In this document: positions 53,335-63,282 of the stretch, piece after piece
How the letters are laid out: each line of letters starts with the position of its first letter
Numbering within the stretch: the stretch's first letter is position 1
DNA from: Gammaproteobacteria bacterium
GTDB taxonomy: Bacteria; Pseudomonadota; Gammaproteobacteria; Eutrophobiales; Eutrophobiaceae
Assembly: GCA_004297165.1 (NCBI GenBank)
Contig: SCUJ01000006.1
Location: forward strand, 620,001-684,000
DNA: 64,000 nucleotides
Reading direction: 5' to 3'
The notes under the pieces: generated by a model
Seen by the model: only the letters and a program-made list of their open reading frames with translations
Told to the model about the DNA's origin: nothing
Databases searched by the model: none
Position numbers and translations under genes: made by a program

Positions 53335-53452
53335 GATGGAATGAAATGGAATCCAGGTAAGGTTCCCCGGATTGATGGACAGGAGTTCGAATGTCGCGGG
53401 TGCAGGGAAGCACGGGAGCGACCGCTGCGCTACATCCAGGCTACTTTCTTTC

Positions 53453-55720
53453 TCATTCCGCCGCCTGACCCGTCTGCGTCCCCGCGACTTCGATCCTGGA
53501 GATCTGCCGGAAGCCGCGCGGGAGCATATTGCCCCGGCGGCCGCGTTCGCCGCGGAAGTTTTCGAGAACGGCGGGTTTCAGGGTCAGTTGCCGCTTGCCG
53601 GAGTGCAGCAGGAGGGAATCGCCGGTCTTGAAGGCGCACAGGGCGACGACGTATTCCTCGCGGGCCTTTAATTTTGCCGGCGGAATCTGAATGATCTTGA
53701 GGCCCTTGCCCTTGGCGAGCACCGGCAATCCATTGAGGGCCGTGACCAGGAGGCGGCCGCTGGTGCTGACCGCGGCGATACAATCCATATCGGTACTATT
53801 GATGATCTCCGGCGCCAGGACCTTCGCGCCGCTGGGCACGCTCAGCACGAACTTGCCGTTCTTGTTCCGCGTATGGAGGTCTTCGAGTTTCGCCCGGAAA
53901 CCATAGCCCGCGTCCGTCGCGAGCACGTATGCAGCATCCGGGTCGCCCAACATCGCGCCCTCGAAACTCGCCCCGTCCGGCGGATTGACGAAACTCGACA
54001 GAGGGTCGCCGAGGGAGCGGGCCGAAGGCAGGAGATGCGCGGGGATGGCGTAGCAACGGCCGGTGGAATCGAGGAATACCGCCAACTGGTTGCTGCGGCC
54101 GCGGGCGGCCTGTTTGAAACCGTCGCCGGCGCGGTAATTAAGCGATTCCGGATCGATGTCATGACCCTTGGCGGCGCGCACCCAGCCCTTCTCGGACAGG
54201 ATAATCGTCACCGGTTCGGTCGGCGTTAATTCGGTTTCGGCGATCGCCCTGGCCTCGTTGCGGACCACCAGCGGCGAGCGGCGAGCGTCGCCATAGTTTT
54301 CCGCATCAGATGTGAGTTCGTTTTTCACCAGGGTCTTCAGGCGGGCGCGGGAATCCAGGATCTGTTGCAGACCCTTGCGCTCCTGGTCCAGTTCGTCCAG
54401 TTCGCCCTTGATCCGGATCTCCTCCAGCTTGGCGAGTTTGCGCAGCTTGAGTTCCAGGATCGCCTCGGCCTGTTCCTCGCTCAATGCGAAACGCTTGATC
54501 AATTCCTGTTTGGGCTCGTCCTCGAAGCGGATGATGGCGATCACCTCGTCGATATTGAGATAGGCGATCATCAGACCTTGCAGGAGATGGATCTGCCGTT
54601 CGAGTTTATCGACGCGAAATTGCAGGCGCCGGCGGACGGTCTCCAACCGGTACTGCAACCATTCCTCCAGGATCAGCTTGATATCCTTGACCTGGGGTTT
54701 GCCATTCAATCCGATCATGTTCATGTTGACGCGATAGCTGCGTTGCAGATCGGTGGTGGCGAACAGATGCGACATCAGTTCTTCCAAATCGACGCGATTG
54801 GAGCGCGGCGTCAGCACCAGCCGGACCGGGTTCTCGTGGTCCGATTCGTCCCGGAGGTCCTCCAGCAGCGGCAGTTTTTTCGCCTGCATCTGCGCCGCGA
54901 TCTGCTCCAGGATGCGGTTGCCCGAGGCCTGATAGGGCAGCGCGGTAATGACGATATTACCCTCCTCCTTCTCCCAAATGGCGCGCGTCTTGATGGCGCC
55001 ATTGCCGGTCCGGTACATCTCCCGGATCTCTTCCGGCGAGGTGATGATCTCGGCCCTGGTGGGGTAATCGGGTCCGTGGATCAATTCGCACAGTTCATCG
55101 ATGTCGGTCTTCGGCTGCTCCAACAGGCGGATGCAGGCGGCGACCACCTCGCGCAGGTTGTGCGGCGGGATATCGGTCGCCATGCCCACGGCGATCCCCA
55201 TGGCGCCATTCAGCAGGACATTGGGGATCCGGGCCGGAAGCAGCCGGGGCTCGTTGACGGTGCCGTCGAAATTCGGGACCCAATCGGCCGTGCCCTGTTC
55301 GAGTTCCGACAACAGGAGTTCCGCATAGCGTTGCAGGCGGGATTCGGTGTATCGCATGGCGGCGAAGGACTTCGGATCGTCCATGGAGCCCCAGTTGCCC
55401 TGCCCGTCGATTAATGGATAGCGATAACTGAAGTCCTGCGCCATAAGCACCATCGCCTCGTAGCAGGCGCTGTCCCCGTGCGGGTGATACTTGCCGAGCA
55501 CATCGCCCACCGTGCGCGCGGATTTCTTGAACTTCGCGGTGGACTTCAGCCCCAACTCGGACATGGCGTAGACGATGCGCCGTTGCACGGGCTTCAGGCC
55601 GTCGGCGATGCTGGGCAGGGCGCGGTCGAGGATTACATACATCGAGTAATCCAGATAGGCCCGCTCGGTGAACTCGTGTAAAGGCTGCCGTTCGATAGCG
55701 AGGGTCAAGGTGTCGCTCAT
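53453..55720 (-). CDS. parC: DNA topoisomerase IV subunit A
   Basis: A 755-residue type IIA topoisomerase subunit. The catalytic Tyr124 is in [16 protein letters not shown]. The quinolone-determining region [15 protein letters not shown] keeps Ser84 and Glu88. Central [12 protein letters not shown] and the C-terminal beta-pinwheel repeats are present. The length matches ParC and not GyrA (which has a longer end). It decatenates daughter chromosomes with ParE, whose gene is not in the window. On the minus strand, stop near the repeat-rich spacer. Confidence 0.95.
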   Translation of the reverse strand: MSDTLTLAIERQPLHEFTERAYLDYSMYVILDRALPSIADGLKPVQRRIVYAMSELGLKSTAKFKKSARTVGDVLGKYHPHGDSACYEAMVLMAQDFSYRYPLIDGQGNWGSMDDPKSFAAMRYTESRLQRYAELLLSELEQGTADWVPNFDGTVNEPRLLPARIPNVLLNGAMGIAVGMATDIPPHNLREVVAACIRLLEQPKTDIDELCELIHGPDYPTRAEIITSPEEIREMYRTGNGAIKTRAIWEKEEGNIVITALPYQASGNRILEQIAAQMQAKKLPLLEDLRDESDHENPVRLVLTPRSNRVDLEELMSHLFATTDLQRSYRVNMNMIGLNGKPQVKDIKLILEEWLQYRLETVRRRLQFRVDKLERQIHLLQGLMIAYLNIDEVIAIIRFEDEPKQELIKRFALSEEQAEAILELKLRKLAKLEEIRIKGELDELDQERKGLQQILDSRARLKTLVKNELTSDAENYGDARRSPLVVRNEARAIAETELTPTEPVTIILSEKGWVRAAKGHDIDPESLNYRAGDGFKQAARGRSNQLAVFLDSTGRCYAIPAHLLPSARSLGDPLSSFVNPPDGASFEGAMLGDPDAAYVLATDAGYGFRAKLEDLHTRNKNGKFVLSVPSGAKVLAPEIINSTDMDCIAAVSTSGRLLVTALNGLPVLAKGKGLKIIQIPPAKLKAREEYVVALCAFKTGDSLLLHSGKRQLTLKPAVLENFRGERGRRGNMLPRGFRQISRIEVAGTQTGQAAE

Positions 55721-55897
55721 CCTGTCTTCCGTCCATTAGGTTTTTAAGTTGCGCCTATGATATGGCTATTTCCGTTCAAGGCAATCGCGAGAGGTATATT
55801 ATTCATAACAGCGACTGTGCTATCGTTAGGCGCGAGGTTAGATAGCTCAACCGGCGATAATAACAACACCGGGAACCGAACCCGATTAAAGGAATCC

Positions 55898-56575
55898 GTG
55901 CAAAAACCCATGAGCAGCAACGGAAGAAAAACCATACCCCGGGATAAAACGACGCCAAAAGCCAGGACGCTCCGGGAGGAATTGAGACAAGTAACCCACG
56001 AGCGTTTGCTGAACGCGGCCAAGGAATTGCTGGAAAAGAAAAACGCCGAATCCATTACGGTCGATCAGATAGCGAAACACGCCGGCACCAACCGGACCAC
56101 CTTTTATCTCCACTTCGAGGATAAAACCGATATCGCCTTCAAGATCAGGGCCAGATACCGGTCCGGCGATATACAAACCATATCCCGCTACCTCTCCGAC
56201 CCTGATGGGATTTCCAAAGCGGATATCTCCAATTGGATCAGACACCGGGCAAGGTTTTTTTCCAAGCACCGTGAAATCATCAAACTCGGTACGGAATCGC
56301 TGAACAAGAGGCCTGATCACGTGCGGCAATTTCTCGATCAAACCCGAGATATATTAAATACTGCCTTCGCGGGGTTCCTCTCACGATTCGGAAATGAAGA
56401 ACAAGACCTCGTGCTGGCCGAGTTGCTCCTCTGTTCCGTGATGCTGAACCGTTATCTTTATATGACGGTTATCCAGGATCTGAAGATGCCTTTCAAGAAG
56501 GCCCCGGACGCCATGGTGAATATCTGGTTTAATCTGCTCACCCGTCGCCCGGACAGGAAGCGCAAGCCGAAATAA
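55898..56575 (+). CDS. TetR/AcrR-family transcriptional regulator
   Basis: A 225-residue protein with N-terminal HTH (AAKELLEKKNAESITVDQIAK, HAGTNRTTFYLHFEDKTDIAFKI) and a helical C-terminal ligand domain. The frame is open from 55757. The GTG at 55898 has AAGGA 4 nt before it and is preferred; an ATG at 55910 is an alternative. It precedes a TonB receptor gene on the same strand with a 198-nt gap and probably regulates it; that is inference. Confidence 0.85.
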   Translation: MQKPMSSNGRKTIPRDKTTPKARTLREELRQVTHERLLNAAKELLEKKNAESITVDQIAKHAGTNRTTFYLHFEDKTDIAFKIRARYRSGDIQTISRYLSDPDGISKADISNWIRHRARFFSKHREIIKLGTESLNKRPDHVRQFLDQTRDILNTAFAGFLSRFGNEEQDLVLAELLLCSVMLNRYLYMTVIQDLKMPFKKAPDAMVNIWFNLLTRRPDRKRKPK

Positions 56576-56648
56576 TAGTCATTACAGATGATTGCACTAT
56601 TTTGTTTATCCATAACCCTTATACAGGATAACGGCGTTTTAACGCAGC

Positions 56649-56680
56649 TTGTAAATTCACACAACACGTGTAAATATAAT
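56649..56680 (+). promoter_or_regulatory. Possible promoter of the TonB receptor gene
   Basis: TTGTAA (56649-56654) and TATAAT (56675-56680) separated by 20 nt, longer than ideal. A palindromic core ACACGTGT (56665-56672) lies between them, a possible regulator site. About 90 nt of leader follow before the ATG-like start. Confidence 0.35.
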
Positions 56681-56773
56681 GCTTGGCTATGTCTCAGCCG
56701 ATGGCCTCTTTTCCCGCACAGTGGAACGGGGCGCCGGTACACCTAACAATCAGAATATTCGGGGGGTAATCGC

Positions 56774-59233
56774 GTGAAGCTATCATCCATAATCATGATC
56801 GATTCACAGCACAGGTTTGAATCGTTAAACGCCGTTTCCAGACTCGCGATAGCTGCATTCGCAGCGGCGCCATTACTCATCTCGGCGCCAGCGCAGGCAC
56901 AAGGCGAGATCGAGGAAGTCGTGGTAACCGCGGAGTTCCGCGAGGCGAATGTGCAGGATACGCCCATCGCCATTACCGCGGTCACCGCCGAGATGCTGGA
57001 GTCGCGCAACCAGTACAATATTTACGAGGTCGCCGCGCAGGCCCCCAATGTCACGCTTCAACCGGCGGGCCAGAGCTTTGCCGGAATGTATGCCTATATC
57101 CGTGGCATCGGCCAGTACGACTTTATCTATGCCGTCGAACCCGGCGTGGGCATCTATGTGGATGACGTCTATTACTCCACCCTGAACAATTCCCTGCTTG
57201 AATTGCTGGATATACAGCGCGTGGAGATCCTGCGCGGACCGCAAGGGACGCTCGCAGGCAGAAACTCCATTGGTGGAGCGGTCAAGCTCTATTCGAAAAA
57301 GCCCGGCGAGGAGCAAGGCGGTCAGGTGCAGTTGTCCTACGGCAGCTATAACAAGATCTCTGGCAACGCCTCAGGCGATTTCACGCTGCTCAAGGACACG
57401 CTCTTTGCGCGATTCGCCGTCGCGGCAAAGTCCCGTGACGGTTATGTTGATATGCTCGACTACGGTTGCGTTTATCCGGGGTCTGGCGTCCCGACAATGC
57501 GCGCCAGCGACGGCTGCAAGACGGGCGAACTCGGTAGTCAGCAATACGTCTCGGGCCGCGCCTCCTTCCGCTGGCTGGTCAACGATGACATCGAGGTCAA
57601 TCTGATCGCCGATGTGCTGAACGACGACTCCGGCGCCGGACCGGCCGTGCTTCTATATAATCACAAACCGACGGCCACTCCGCTTTGCGCCCCCGATGAC
57701 GGCAATCCGGCCACTCCGTTGGTGTGCTACCTGAACAACATTTTCGTACCCTACGGACCAAACGCCCCGGCGAACGCCATCAATGACCCGTATGTGAATT
57801 ACGGAAACTTCCTGGATATGACGGCGGCCACTCCCACGACGCCCTGGAAGCCGGTGCAAATGGAGCCGATCTCCCAACTGGACCAGTGGGGCATCTCGGG
57901 GCAGATAGACTGGCAGATCAACGAGGACCTGTCGCTGACATCGATCACCTCCTACCGAACTTATCAGAACATCTTCAACGCGGACGCGGACGGTTCGCCG
58001 GTCGCTGTCTCCATGGTCGGCAGCAATCTCGACCACTGGTCGGTCACCGAGGAAGTTCGCCTGAACGGCGACTTCAACGATATCGTGGACTGGACCCTGG
58101 GCGGTTACTACCTGGATCAAGAAGGAATCTATGAGGCACGAGTCGATCTGAACTACGCGAATCTCGATTTCGTCCATGGTCCAGACATAACGCCTTCTTC
58201 ATCTTTGGCGTTTTTCGGACATGCCACCTGGCATATCAATGACCAGTGGAACATCTTCGCTGGCCTACGATATTCCGATGAAGAGAAGGATTACACCCAT
58301 CGCCGGAGAAATCCGGATCTTTCCATCATTAGCTCAACACCCGGCGTGCCCAACTTCAACGTCGGATCTCTACACCTCGCGAAAGACAGCTTCGCGGATG
58401 ACCGCATCGATTATCGCGTGGGCACGGATTACGCCTGGACGGATGATTTCATGACCTATTTCCAGGTCTCCACGGGTTACAAGGGCGGCGGCGTGAATCC
58501 GCGCCCCTTCTTCCTCGTGCAGATGAAGCCCTTCGGCCCGGAAGAACTGACCACCTTCGAGGTCGGTTTCAAGTCCACGTTGCTGGATAACCGCATGCGC
58601 CTCAATGGCGCCGGCTTCTTCAACGACTATACCGATATCCAGTTGAACCTGAGCGCCTGTGAACGCCCGGCTGGCCCGCCCTTCAACGGCGTGCCTGGCG
58701 CGCCCTGTGCCGCGCCGCGCAACGTCGGCGACGCCGATGTCTGGGGCGCCGAGGTTGAGGTGGAATACTATCCCATCGAATCCATTGCCATCGACGCCTC
58801 CATCAGTTGGCTTGATTTCGAATACACACGCGTAGACCCCGGAGCACTGACAGGTAGTTCAATAGCGCCTCTGGATATGGTCGCCCCCTTCACCCCGGAG
58901 ATCAAATGGAGTATCGGCGCACAGTACACCTTCGCCCCGACCGCCTATGGCACCTTCGCTGCCCGGATCAACGCCAACTACCAGGATCAGATCTATTCCA
59001 CGCCGACCAACGACACCTACAACCTCATCGATGATTACACCCTGATCAACGCCCGCCTCACCTGGGATTCGCCCGATGAAGATTGGCAGGCCGCGCTGGA
59101 GTTCAACAACATTACCGATGAGCTGTACTATCTGAACCTGTTCGATCAGCATCAAACCACCAGCGTCGGCCAGGTCATCGCGAACCCCGGCCTGCCTTTC
59201 ACCTGGGGCATCAGCATCAAGCGCTATTTCTAG
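56774..59233 (+). CDS. TonB-dependent outer-membrane receptor
   Basis: An 819-residue receptor: signal peptide region ending ISAPAQA, a TonB-box-like EIEEVVVTAEFREANVQDTP, the plug domain (YIRGIGQYDFIYAVEPGVGIYVDD, RGPQGTLAGRNSIGGAVKLY), then a 22-strand-type barrel with frequent YFNDYT-like aromatic girdles, ending ISIKRYF with a C-terminal Phe for BamA. The plug is close to receptors of the sphingomonad/oligosaccharide or steroid-type group. The ligand is not predicted. An intrinsic terminator follows. Confidence 0.94.
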   Translation: MKLSSIIMIDSQHRFESLNAVSRLAIAAFAAAPLLISAPAQAQGEIEEVVVTAEFREANVQDTPIAITAVTAEMLESRNQYNIYEVAAQAPNVTLQPAGQSFAGMYAYIRGIGQYDFIYAVEPGVGIYVDDVYYSTLNNSLLELLDIQRVEILRGPQGTLAGRNSIGGAVKLYSKKPGEEQGGQVQLSYGSYNKISGNASGDFTLLKDTLFARFAVAAKSRDGYVDMLDYGCVYPGSGVPTMRASDGCKTGELGSQQYVSGRASFRWLVNDDIEVNLIADVLNDDSGAGPAVLLYNHKPTATPLCAPDDGNPATPLVCYLNNIFVPYGPNAPANAINDPYVNYGNFLDMTAATPTTPWKPVQMEPISQLDQWGISGQIDWQINEDLSLTSITSYRTYQNIFNADADGSPVAVSMVGSNLDHWSVTEEVRLNGDFNDIVDWTLGGYYLDQEGIYEARVDLNYANLDFVHGPDITPSSSLAFFGHATWHINDQWNIFAGLRYSDEEKDYTHRRRNPDLSIISSTPGVPNFNVGSLHLAKDSFADDRIDYRVGTDYAWTDDFMTYFQVSTGYKGGGVNPRPFFLVQMKPFGPEELTTFEVGFKSTLLDNRMRLNGAGFFNDYTDIQLNLSACERPAGPPFNGVPGAPCAAPRNVGDADVWGAEVEVEYYPIESIAIDASISWLDFEYTRVDPGALTGSSIAPLDMVAPFTPEIKWSIGAQYTFAPTAYGTFAARINANYQDQIYSTPTNDTYNLIDDYTLINARLTWDSPDEDWQAALEFNNITDELYYLNLFDQHQTTSVGQVIANPGLPFTWGISIKRYF

Positions 59234-59286
59234 GATTAATAATAAGAACGAGCACGGGCATCACGCCCGTATCAGCAGGAACTGGA

Positions 59287-59313
59287 GGGCACACGCAAGT
59301 GTGCCCTTTTTTT
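59287..59313 (+). terminator. Intrinsic terminator after the TonB receptor gene
   Basis: GGGCACAC, loop GCAA, GTGTGCCC, then seven T. An 8-bp GC-rich stem, tetraloop and U-run fit a strong rho-independent terminator for the plus strand. On the minus strand the T-run would be missing, so it does not serve the opposing operon, which ends 3 nt further on. Confidence 0.95.
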
Positions 59314-59315
59314 GC

Positions 59316-60467
59316 TTACTCGCGCAAAGCCTGTTCGAAGTCCTGGATAAGATCCCCGGTATTTTCGATGCCGACCGAGACCCGCACCAAGCCATCGGAG
59401 ATGCCGAGGGCGTGACGCTCGCCGGCCGTCAATCCCGCATGTGAGGTAATCGCCGGCCTCGTGATTAACGTCTCCACGCCGCCGAGGCTCGGCGCGACAA
59501 TGGGCAGGGTGAGCCGGCCGAACAGCCGCTCCGCGGCCGCTGCCCCTCCCTTCAGATCGAAGCTCAACATCGCGCTGAACCCGTCGAAGAGTTCGCGCGT
59601 GCGCCGATGCGATGGATGACTCGGCAGCCCCGGATAATTAACCCGGATGACTGCCGGATGCCGCTCCAGGAATTCGGCCAGCCGCTGCGCGGTCTCGCTT
59701 TGCTGGCGCATCCGCACCGCAAGCGTCTTGATCCCCCGGTGCAACAGGAAACACGCATGGGGATCCAGGGTCGCGCCCAAGTGGTCGAGCTTGTGTTTGA
59801 CCCGCTCCACGAGTTCCGACCTGCCGAGTACCGCGCCGGCTACCAGATCGTCATGTCCGTTCAGATATTTGGTGCAACTGTGCAGACTCAGATCGAAACC
59901 ATGTTCGAGCGGGCGAAAGTTGATCGGGCTCGCAAAGGTGTTGTCGATCAGCGAGACCAGGCCATGCTCACGCGCGAATGCGGTCACGGCCTTGAGGTCC
60001 GCGACCTGCAACAGCGGATTGGAGATGGATTCCACATAAATGCATTTCGTAGTGGCGCGTAACTTCGCCACCCAGCCTGAGCTGTCTTCGCCATCGATAA
60101 AATCGACCGTGATGCCGAGCGGCGGCAGGTCCTTGGTGATGAAATCGTGCGTGCCGCCGTACAGGCAATCCTGCGCCAACAGGTGATCGCCCGCGGACAG
60201 GAGGGTTAGCAAGGTAGTCGTGATCGCCCCCATCCCGCTGGCGGTCACCAGCGCCGCCTCGGCGTTTTCCAGCGCCGCCAGTTTTTCGTGCAGCGCGAGG
60301 TGATTGGGGGTGTTGTTCAGACGGATATAGCGCAGGTCGTGATAATTGCCCGTCCCGGCATTCAGATAGGTCGAGGATTGAAAGATCGGCATCCCCACCG
60401 CGCCGCCGATGCGGGGTTCGCCGGCATGGATGAGCCGGGTCTCAATGGCGCCTGTTTTTCTGGACAT
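59316..60467 (-). CDS. Trans-sulfuration PLP enzyme (cystathionine gamma-synthase/lyase family)
   Basis: A 383-residue fold-type I PLP enzyme: ETRLIHAGEPRIGGAVGMPI, VTASGMGAITTTLLTLLSAG, SNPLLQVADLKAV, the PLP Lys in SLHSCTKYLNGHDDLVAG and SLGGVETLITRPAITSHAG near the end. The family includes cystathionine synthases and lyases, O-acetylhomoserine sulfhydrylase and methionine gamma-lyase, and the sequence does not settle which. The region LYGGTHDFITKDLPPLG is typical of the group. It begins 11 nt after the flavoprotein gene, so it is in an operon with the oxidase cluster. Confidence 0.92.
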   Translation of the reverse strand: MSRKTGAIETRLIHAGEPRIGGAVGMPIFQSSTYLNAGTGNYHDLRYIRLNNTPNHLALHEKLAALENAEAALVTASGMGAITTTLLTLLSAGDHLLAQDCLYGGTHDFITKDLPPLGITVDFIDGEDSSGWVAKLRATTKCIYVESISNPLLQVADLKAVTAFAREHGLVSLIDNTFASPINFRPLEHGFDLSLHSCTKYLNGHDDLVAGAVLGRSELVERVKHKLDHLGATLDPHACFLLHRGIKTLAVRMRQQSETAQRLAEFLERHPAVIRVNYPGLPSHPSHRRTRELFDGFSAMLSFDLKGGAAAAERLFGRLTLPIVAPSLGGVETLITRPAITSHAGLTAGERHALGISDGLVRVSVGIENTGDLIQDFEQALRE

Positions 60468-60478
60468 GACTCCGTACC

Positions 60479-62002
60479 TCAGGGCATGGGATTGGAAACA
60501 TTATTGGGGTCAAAGGCCTGTTTGATCCGCTCCGCCCAGACATGGCAGTTGCTGTAGAGTGGCCCCAGCCTTTGCAGCATCGCCCCGGTGCGCGGCGGCG
60601 AGCTGCTGTGATAGCCATGGCCGATATCCGTTTCCTGGGATCGCCGCATGAAATTCATCCCGATGTTGGCCCAGTCAGGATGGCCGCGGTCCCACAGGAA
60701 TAACAATTCGATATGGGCAAAATGACCGTATTCCCCAGGCGTAATCATGAAGTTGTCCGGGGCGTTGAGGATCATCCCCTTATCGATGAATTCGGTCATG
60801 AATTCGGGGATGGCTCTGGCCACTTCGAACATGTGATGAATGGAATCGCCGCTCAGCTTTGCCGGCGCCCAGGCCCCGCCGAGACGCAGCACTCGTTGCA
60901 GGAATCCCACCAGGATGTAGAAATCCATGTTGTCCTCGTAGATGCGTTGGACGGATGCGTCTACCGGTTCACCCCCGGTCTCCCCGATGATGTCCATAAG
61001 GACAGCCTCTTCGTAGGCCATCTCCTCCGGCGATTGCGTCGCCAGATAAACGTACAAGGGTCGGGCCAGCTCGCGCTGAAACAGCCCGCTGTTCCACAGA
61101 TCCCAGAAGTCATTGGCCGATTCCGTCGCAAGCAGGGCCGCAGACGCGTTAAAAAATTTCATCACGGAAAAACCGATCTCCGCCTTGCCCACCTCCACCA
61201 TCGCCCGTTCCAGTTTTCCCAGGTCCGGGAATTTGAAGATGTGGATGCGGTGGCAATCCCGCGGCAGGCGGATCTTGTAGGATGGCGAGCGGCCCTCGGT
61301 CGGCATCTCCGCCGGTCCGCGCCAGTGATCGAGGCCGATCGCAATCCGGGTGATGACGCCCATGCCGCCCCATTGACCGGTGAAACCCTTGATCAGGCCG
61401 CGCAGGCTGGGGCCGGGGCCGTCCGCGCAGAACCAGCCGGAATCCGTGGCGAGCGAACCCACGCGCAACAGTTCGCCCGAAGGCAGTACCCATTCCACGC
61501 CGCAGATGTAGCGATTGGTTCGCGAGGACCCGTATTCGTTGTGATTGTCGCCGGAGGCGCAGGCGAAATTCGACAGCACCGAGCCGCCCGGACCGACGGA
61601 GGCCACCGGGTAGCTCAATCCCAGGTGCATGAGTTCCGTGCGCAGTTGTCCGTGACGCACGCCAGGCTCGATCACGGCGTAGCGATCCTCCGCGTTGATC
61701 TCCTCGATCCGGTTCATCCGTTTCAATTGGAGAATGATCGTGCCCGGTTCGCTCGGATAGGCAAAGACGATCAGGCTGGAGATGACCGCGATATATTTGA
61801 TTTTGTATTTGTTGCAGATCCGGACGATCGCCTGCACCTCCGCCGTGCTGCCTGGCAGGAGCACGGCCTCGGGGCTCTGCGGAGGCGTCGCGATATTAGG
61901 CAGGGGTTGCCGGAGGGCGGCGAGGATATAGGGGCGATCGCTGATGTAACGCGCGCCGACCACCGCTTCCAATTCTTCGTATATATGCTTGGGCAAGCTC
62001 AT
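60479..62002 (-). CDS. FAD-binding oxidoreductase of the GlcD/GlcE type (A)
   Basis: A 507-residue flavoprotein. The PCMH-type FAD domain has VLLPGSTAEVQAIVRICNKY, YAVIEPGVRHGQLRTELM, GGSVLSNFACASGDNHNEYG and a W-G-G-M-G segment (TGQWGGMGVITRIAIGLD). The C-terminal oxidase domain ends IKQAFDPNNVSNPMP. The N-terminal half keeps the FAD contacts, but GHLGDGNVH-type motifs of standard D-lactate dehydrogenases are altered. It lies 19 nt after the iron-sulfur gene, and a second similar flavoprotein lies on its other side. Substrate unknown. Confidence 0.9.
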   Translation of the reverse strand: MSLPKHIYEELEAVVGARYISDRPYILAALRQPLPNIATPPQSPEAVLLPGSTAEVQAIVRICNKYKIKYIAVISSLIVFAYPSEPGTIILQLKRMNRIEEINAEDRYAVIEPGVRHGQLRTELMHLGLSYPVASVGPGGSVLSNFACASGDNHNEYGSSRTNRYICGVEWVLPSGELLRVGSLATDSGWFCADGPGPSLRGLIKGFTGQWGGMGVITRIAIGLDHWRGPAEMPTEGRSPSYKIRLPRDCHRIHIFKFPDLGKLERAMVEVGKAEIGFSVMKFFNASAALLATESANDFWDLWNSGLFQRELARPLYVYLATQSPEEMAYEEAVLMDIIGETGGEPVDASVQRIYEDNMDFYILVGFLQRVLRLGGAWAPAKLSGDSIHHMFEVARAIPEFMTEFIDKGMILNAPDNFMITPGEYGHFAHIELLFLWDRGHPDWANIGMNFMRRSQETDIGHGYHSSSPPRTGAMLQRLGPLYSNCHVWAERIKQAFDPNNVSNPMP

Positions 62003-62021
62003 ATTCCGCGATCCTTTCTTT

Positions 62022-63272
62022 TCAGATAGCCCGGGTGATGAGTTCGGTGAGATCGAAATATTTCATTGATTGCGCCTCGGCGGTCAGGGCATCTTCCAGG
62101 TTCGATCGGCAGAAGGGACAAGCCGAGACCACGGCCGCTGCCCCCGTGGACGCCGCCTCCTCGATTCGATCCAGCGCCGTCTCTCGCGCCTGTTCGGGGA
62201 AGGCGGAACGCACGCCGCCACCCGCGCCGCAACAATAGGCGTTCTCTTCGTTGCGGGTCATCTCCCGCAATTCCAGTCCGGGAATGGCGCGGAGGACCTC
62301 GCGCGGGGCGTCGTAAACGCCGTTCGTTCCACGCCGCCATTGCTTCGGCGGGACATGCAGGCCAAAGGCCCTGATCTCGCCCTGCCAGGGGACGTACGGC
62401 TCGGAGCACCGCCCCAGATGGCAGGGATCGTGATAAGTGACCTTCAGATCGACCGGCCGTTGAAAATTCAGGTAGCCTTCGCGCAGGGCATCGCGCGCCA
62501 CCTCCGCGATGTGACGAACCTCGAAGTCGGGTTCCGAGTAACGGGGATAGATATTGCGCAAGGCGCCGAAACACTCCGCGCAACTCGTGATCACGGTCTT
62601 GATCCCCCGCTCGCGCATGACCGCAAGGTTATGCTCGACCTGACGCGCCGCGGCCTCGCGCTGGCCCGTCTGCCACAGCGGATTGCCGCAGCAATATTCG
62701 GCGCCGCCCAGGACGGTGAAATCCACGCCGCAGGCATTCAGGATCCGCGCGGTATTGCGGGCAATGTCGGTGTGCATGTAAGACGCCGAGCAACCCACGA
62801 AGTAGGCGACGGGGCTCTCTGCCGAGACCTTGATTTCATCGGTCAACCAGTCCTGCCGTTTGGCGTGATCGTGACCGTAGATGTTATGGTTCTTCTCGAT
62901 CCTCTCCGCCATCTCCCGGTGGGCGGGTAACGGCCCCTGTCCGTCCTCGACGCACTTCGCCCGCATGGCCAGGATCGTCTCCAGGACCTCCATGTCGCGG
63001 ACGGACTTGCAATTGACATCGCAGGCCCCGCAGGTCGTGCAGGAATAGATCAGATTGATGAGCCCCGGCTCGTACTGCAGGCGGCCTTCCAGCAGCTCAC
63101 GGGCGATATTGATCAACCCCTGGCCGGAATAGGCATCGAAATGAAATTGCGCATGGATCGGACAGATCTCGGCGAAGCGCCAGCCCCTGGTCTTGGGGCC
63201 CAGCAGCCACTTGCATTGCCCGCAGTGATTGCAGGATTCCATGGTATGACGGTAATCGGCCAGTTGCGTCAT
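62022..63272 (-). CDS. (Fe-S)-binding protein with CCG domains (GlcF/HdrD-like)
   Basis: A 416-residue protein. The N-terminal pair of cluster motifs is CNHCGQC..., an unusual spacing to CPIHAQFHF, and CTTCGACDVNCKS. Two CCG domains follow: CCGNPLWQTG with CAECFG, and HDPCHLGRCSEPY with CCGAGGGVRSAFP plus CPFCRSNLEDA. This is the layout of GlcF and HdrD, which pass electrons from a flavoprotein to quinone or another acceptor. The ATG at 63272 starts MTQLADYRHTMESC; an upstream extension overlaps the next gene. Confidence 0.92.
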   Translation of the reverse strand: MTQLADYRHTMESCNHCGQCKWLLGPKTRGWRFAEICPIHAQFHFDAYSGQGLINIARELLEGRLQYEPGLINLIYSCTTCGACDVNCKSVRDMEVLETILAMRAKCVEDGQGPLPAHREMAERIEKNHNIYGHDHAKRQDWLTDEIKVSAESPVAYFVGCSASYMHTDIARNTARILNACGVDFTVLGGAEYCCGNPLWQTGQREAAARQVEHNLAVMRERGIKTVITSCAECFGALRNIYPRYSEPDFEVRHIAEVARDALREGYLNFQRPVDLKVTYHDPCHLGRCSEPYVPWQGEIRAFGLHVPPKQWRRGTNGVYDAPREVLRAIPGLELREMTRNEENAYCCGAGGGVRSAFPEQARETALDRIEEAASTGAAAVVSACPFCRSNLEDALTAEAQSMKYFDLTELITRAI

Positions 63273-63282
63273 TACGTCTCTC

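Larger units (their letters stand above)
52899..53452. other. Gene-poor repeat-containing spacer
   Basis: About 550 nt between the DUF262 gene and parC. It contains a 9-nt tandem repeat (53112-53146), a palindromic dispersed repeat (53255-53334) and no supported gene. A 70-residue frame at 53005-53217 crosses the tandem repeat and resembles nothing known. Confidence 0.6.

Noticed and set aside
59287-59313. Terminator shared by both flanking operons
   Set aside because: Only the plus strand has the T-run after the stem; in the minus-strand transcript the stem is not followed by U.
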